Positions 61,462 through 64,000 of a DNA stretch of 64,000 bases are shown here, piece by piece. The number at the start of each line of letters is the position of its first letter. Position 1 is the first letter of the stretch. Under the pieces are notes generated by a model that saw only the letters and a program-made list of their open reading frames with translations, was not told the DNA's origin and made no database searches. This stretch comes from an uncultured Eubacteriales bacterium (GTDB lineage Bacteria > Bacillota > Clostridia > Monoglobales > Monoglobaceae), in the NCBI GenBank assembly GCA_900545865.1, contig URAN01000008.1, positions 9,447-73,446 on the forward strand, written 5' to 3'. The translations under genes were made by a program, and so were the position numbers.

Positions 61462-62331
61462 ATGGAATTGAAAAAGCATCAAGTCCCTATGACTATAGAT
61501 GAACAGGTTGAGAATCTAAAAGAACTCGGTCTTGTTATAAATGACGAGGAAGCAGTTAAAGAATTTCTTAATGATGTGTCTTATTTCAGATTGATAAAAG
61601 CATATAGCATAGGACTCAAAAAGAAAAATGACAATTACAATCAGGGAGTTACATTTGATATGATAAAGGAATTGTATCTGTTCAATTGTAATTTCAGACA
61701 GGCATTGTTTGCTCAAATTGAAAAAGTAGAAATAAATTTGAGATGTCGAATTGCAAACCATTTTTCGTATAAATACGGCAACTTTGGATATGAGGACGCT
61801 GCTAATTTTGAAAATGAAGATTATCATAGTCACTTTTTGGCAGAAATAAATAGTGAGGTCGATAGAAATAGCAAATCTGCTTTCGTTAAGAATTTCAGAA
61901 ACAACTATGAAACGGATAAAATCCCGATGTATGCCTTAATTGAATTGTTCAGTTTCGGAACTTTGTCTAAGTTTTATAAGAACATGAAGCAGGAAGATAA
62001 GAAAGCGGTAGCTCAGATATATGATGTTAAATATACATATCTTGAAAGCTGGATTGAGCATATAGCATTTGTCAGAAATATATGTGCGCATTATGGAAGA
62101 CTGTATAATATGAATCTTTCAAAAACACCTGCTTTGTATAAGCAGTATACAAAGCAGGGAATAAGCAGCGTGAGAGTATTTGCCACATTGGTGTGTTTAA
62201 GCAATATTCTTCCGAGGGATAGACACTGGAATGATTTTATTGATCTAATTGAAACTTTGCTCGATAAATATCCAAATGTTAAAATGGAACTTATGGGATT
62301 TCCGACTAATTGGAAGGATGTTCTTAGATAG
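61462..62331 (+). CDS. Abi_2 family abortive-infection protein (AbiD/AbiF-like)
   Basis: This 289-residue protein is an Abi_2 family member. It opens with a conserved DEQVENLKELGLVI segment and SYFRLIKAYS, then LYLFNCNFRQALFAQIEKVEINLR. The predicted HEPN-type RNase motif is R205-N-x-x-x-H210 (RNICAH) followed by YGRLYN. Such proteins cause abortive infection, probably by RNA cleavage. ATG 61462 has GGAAGTGAAAAG in front. It is transcribed together with the hairpin RNA at its 5' end, suggesting an RNA-controlled toxin. Confidence 0.85.
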   Translation: MELKKHQVPMTIDEQVENLKELGLVINDEEAVKEFLNDVSYFRLIKAYSIGLKKKNDNYNQGVTFDMIKELYLFNCNFRQALFAQIEKVEINLRCRIANHFSYKYGNFGYEDAANFENEDYHSHFLAEINSEVDRNSKSAFVKNFRNNYETDKIPMYALIELFSFGTLSKFYKNMKQEDKKAVAQIYDVKYTYLESWIEHIAFVRNICAHYGRLYNMNLSKTPALYKQYTKQGISSVRVFATLVCLSNILPRDRHWNDFIDLIETLLDKYPNVKMELMGFPTNWKDVLR

Positions 62332-62450
62332 AAATGTTATTGAAAGAGAAGGCTCAGACCGAAACGGAATTTGGATCATAAAATAGATGACTCTCAATGG
62401 AGTGCAAAAAGCAAAAAAGAGCCTGCATCTATAATGAACGCGAAAGCCAC

Positions 62451-62605
62451 ATTGGAACGGACTTTGCTTTGTTCCGATTTTTCTTTACAGAAAAACCGGT
62501 CACATGCGCCGTCGTTCCTCCTTTATTGCAAAAAGGCACGCTCGCATCGCCTGTTCGCCTGTAAAACGCCATCACTTACGGCTCACTGTCGCTACCACCT
62601 TTTTG
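62451..62605 (+). repeat. 155-bp direct repeat, copy A
   Basis: It begins with a GGAAC...GTTCC hairpin and T run and includes CGCCTGTTCGCCTGTAAAACG and CTGTCGCTACCACCTTTTTG. About nine of ten positions match copy B (63634-63788). It is followed by a perfect ATTATGCGCC/GGCGCATAAT hairpin. Apparent short frames across it are repeat artefacts. The rest of 62332-62813 has the 26-base element shared with 52768-52793 (at 62424-62449). Confidence 0.75.
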
Positions 62606-62654
62606 CGATTATGCGCCGCAAGGCGCATAATCTAAACCGTTTAGGTTGTCTAAG

Positions 62655-62685
62655 AAAAAGCACTTGCAAATTTTAAGTGCTTTTT
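62655..62685 (+). terminator. Terminator before the barnase-like gene
   Basis: AAAAAGCACTT (62655-62665) pairs perfectly with AAGTGCTTTTT (62675-62685). Confidence 0.75.
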
Positions 62686-62813
62686 CCAACGAAATAAATC
62701 TTGTCGGATATGCGGAATGTGGTTTACCGAAAATATGACATGCAATGTCACTTTGTTTAAGTATAATAAGTGTATACACATTCGAATGTAAAAACTTAAA
62801 TTGGAGTGATAAA

Positions 62814-63338
62814 ATGCAAAAAAGTGAAAACTGGGTAAAATGGAAAACATTCATAAAACCAACAACTTGTTTTGAATGTTTTAAACGCAACGGCAAAATA
62901 TTTTCATATGACGAGTTAGCGAGAATTGGTGAACCAAAAATTCATGATAACTGTGGCTGCATATTAGAGCAACTGCTTGCTGTGGTTGCCGGATATGCAA
63001 CAGAGCTTGGTACAATGGGTGCAGATTGGTGGCTGTACTATCTAAATGAGTTACCGCATTATTATATAAGTAAGGCGGAAGCACATGAAAAGGGTTGGAA
63101 TAACCTTAGGGGGAATTTAGCGGAAGTTGCACCCAACACCATGATTTTTGGAGGCATCTATAGTAATAAGAAAAAAGTTCTTCCACATAAGGAAAACAGA
63201 ATTTGGTATGAAGCAGATATAAACTACACCGGCGGTTATAGAAATAAATAAAGAATTGTATTTTCTAATGACGGACTTATTTTTGTAACCTATAATCATT
63301 ATGAAACTTTTATAGAAATAATTGGTGAGGGTATGTAA
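62814..63338 (+). pseudogene. MuF-linked barnase-type RNase toxin with premature stop
   Basis: Residues 1-50 carry Cys19, Cys22, His44, Cys47 and Cys49 in the pattern CFECFKRNGKIF and HDNCGC, typical of the end of phage head-morphogenesis (MuF) proteins. Residues 88-145 match barnase (SKAEAHEKGW, GNLAEVAP, EADINYTGGYRN). A TAA at 63249-63251 cuts the protein. The open frame after it encodes RIVFSNDGLIFVTYNHYETF, the barnase C-terminus. Glu133 and Arg143 (barnase Glu73, Arg83) remain, but the equivalents of Arg87 and His102 (Arg147, His162) are lost, so the RNase should be dead. ATG 62814 follows TTGGAGTGA. Confidence 0.82.
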
Positions 63339-63339
63339 T

Positions 63340-63615
63340 ATGAGAAAAATAATTTTAGATTTTACAGGAGCAAAAACATGGGCGGATATCTATGGTGTTA
63401 TGAAGAATTCATTTGCTTTTCCTTATGAATGGGGAAATAATTTGGATGCATTGTACGATGCTATGAGTTATGCGTGGAGTGAAAATGTTTGTATTGTTGT
63501 GAAAGGTATTGATAAGGTTTCATGTGAATGGAAACAATATATGCAAGAAATTTTAGAAGTATTTCAAGATATCCACGCAGAAACCCCGAATGTAACCTTT
63601 GTAATTGATATCTAA
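63340..63615 (+). CDS. Barstar-family RNase inhibitor (immunity protein)
   Basis: This 91-residue barstar-type protein reads IILDFTGAKTWADIYGVMKN, then YEWGNNLDALYDAM and an internal VVKGIDKV strand. The NLDALYD helix contains the Asp residues that plug the barnase active site. It begins one base after the ancestral stop of the barnase-like frame, so toxin and inhibitor were translationally coupled. The inhibitor is intact although its toxin is truncated, so it may still protect against related incoming toxins. Confidence 0.88.
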   Translation: MRKIILDFTGAKTWADIYGVMKNSFAFPYEWGNNLDALYDAMSYAWSENVCIVVKGIDKVSCEWKQYMQEILEVFQDIHAETPNVTFVIDI

Positions 63616-63633
63616 ACCGTTCACATTGTCCAC

Positions 63634-63788
63634 ATCGGAACAGACTTTGCTCTGTTCCGATTTTTCTTTACAGAAAAACCGGTCACACGCGCCGTCGTTC
63701 CTTCTTTTTCGCAAAAAGGCACGCTTGGTTTGCCTGTTCGCCTGTAAAACGCCCTCACTTACGGCTCGCTGTCGCTACCACCTTTTTG
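63634..63788 (+). repeat. 155-bp direct repeat, copy B
   Basis: The first part is a perfect CGGAACAGA/TCTGTTCCG hairpin followed by TTTTT, so it also serves as terminator for barstar. The remainder matches copy A at 62451-62605. TCTAAACCGTT occurs just before copy B (63611) and just after copy A (62631). Confidence 0.75.
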
Positions 63789-63874
63789 ATATAGAAACAC
63801 TGTCAACGCCGCGACGAGGCACGTTTTGGCACTTTTATATGTGTTAAACTATAAGAAAAAACAGACAGGAGCTG

Positions 63875-63915
63875 ATAACGTGAAAGTTCCTTTCACGTTA
63901 TGCCTCCGGCGGAAT
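63875..63915 (+). repeat. 41-bp palindromic repeat, copy 2
   Basis: ATAACGTGAAAG-TTC-CTTTCACGTTAT followed by GCCTCCGGCGGAAT; one base differs from the minus-strand copy at 39256-39296. No gene is seen in 63616-64000. Confidence 0.75.
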
Positions 63916-63920
63916 TAATT

Positions 63921-63966
63921 GCCCGTGCAAAATTTTCTTCGCATGCGCGAAGAAATGCACATGGGC
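63921..63966. repeat. Long hairpin adjacent to the 41-bp repeat
   Basis: An outer stem with TGCA/TGCA and GCCC/GGGC encloses an inner TTTCTTCGC/GCGAAGAAA stem. It immediately follows the 41-bp repeat and may be part of the same element. Confidence 0.5.
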
Positions 63967-64000
63967 GTAATAATCTCTTGTCATTCCTTGCCCTGCCGAT

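Noticed and set aside
62371..62676. Short frame across repeat copy A, and its counterpart at 63605-63847
   Set aside because: Both lie in the 155-bp repeats, which hold terminator hairpins; similar peptides arise only because the DNA is repeated.

Overview
This 64 kb window looks like chromosome from a low-to-moderate GC anaerobic member of the Clostridia (Bacillota), probably a gut-type Oscillospiraceae or relative. The evidence is a Spo0A-family regulator, strong sigma-A promoters (TTGACA-17-TATAAT), AGGAGG ribosome binding sites, a split cobalamin-dependent methionine synthase, YitT, YajC, RpiR and HemZ homologues, and many large serine recombinases. No rRNA, CRISPR array or cas gene is visible.

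Region 1 (1-18,020) is mostly core: the end of a phenylacetate-CoA ligase with its ACT partner, spo0A, a methionine/folate operon (metF, MetH reactivation protein, metH, GyrI-like protein), cysK behind an operator-like palindrome, addA, a MGDG-synthase-type glycosyltransferase, an ABC exporter and a MalT-like LuxR regulator. The Spo0A homologue has asparagine where the phosphorylated aspartate should be.

Region 2 (18,020-24,330) is an AT-richer accessory block: a 6S-like structured RNA, a WYL regulator, several unrecognised proteins (one combining an EF-Tu-domain-2-like barrel, a PH-like segment and an HNH-like motif), a small HTH protein and a von Willebrand A protein. It is the best candidate here for an undescribed, WYL-controlled system.

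Region 3 (24,330-46,660) returns to core and metabolic genes: recJ, relA/spoT, MBL hydrolase, hemZ, ygjV-like, yitT, a serine hydrolase, AraC and RpiR regulators, yajC, and a minus-strand sugar operon (isomerase, FGGY kinase, DUF4432 epimerase, class II aldolase, alpha-galactosidase, aldo/keto reductase) facing a PocR-AraC activator. A 271-bp MITE with TA target duplication splits an SGNH-hydrolase remnant. A second 6S-like RNA precedes a membrane protein, followed by tRNA-Leu(TAA) and initiator tRNA-Met.

Region 4 (46,660-64,000) is a mobile and defence island. It holds a serine recombinase with a KilA-N protein, a dCTP-deaminase-like gene with an apparent frameshift next to a P-loop deaminase with an in-frame TGA in its P-loop (resembling nucleotide-depletion phage defence), a decayed Abi locus with 12-bp iterons, a HipA-like kinase, an antitoxin stub, a GH20 hexosaminidase, a sigma-like protein, a structured leader, a broken recombinase, an intact Abi_2 HEPN gene with a compact RNA under its own promoter, and a MuF/barnase toxin ended early by a nonsense codon beside an intact barstar. 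Near-identical 155-bp repeats flank the toxin cassette. Many island genes carry lesions, so several defence modules here are probably decaying or inactivated.
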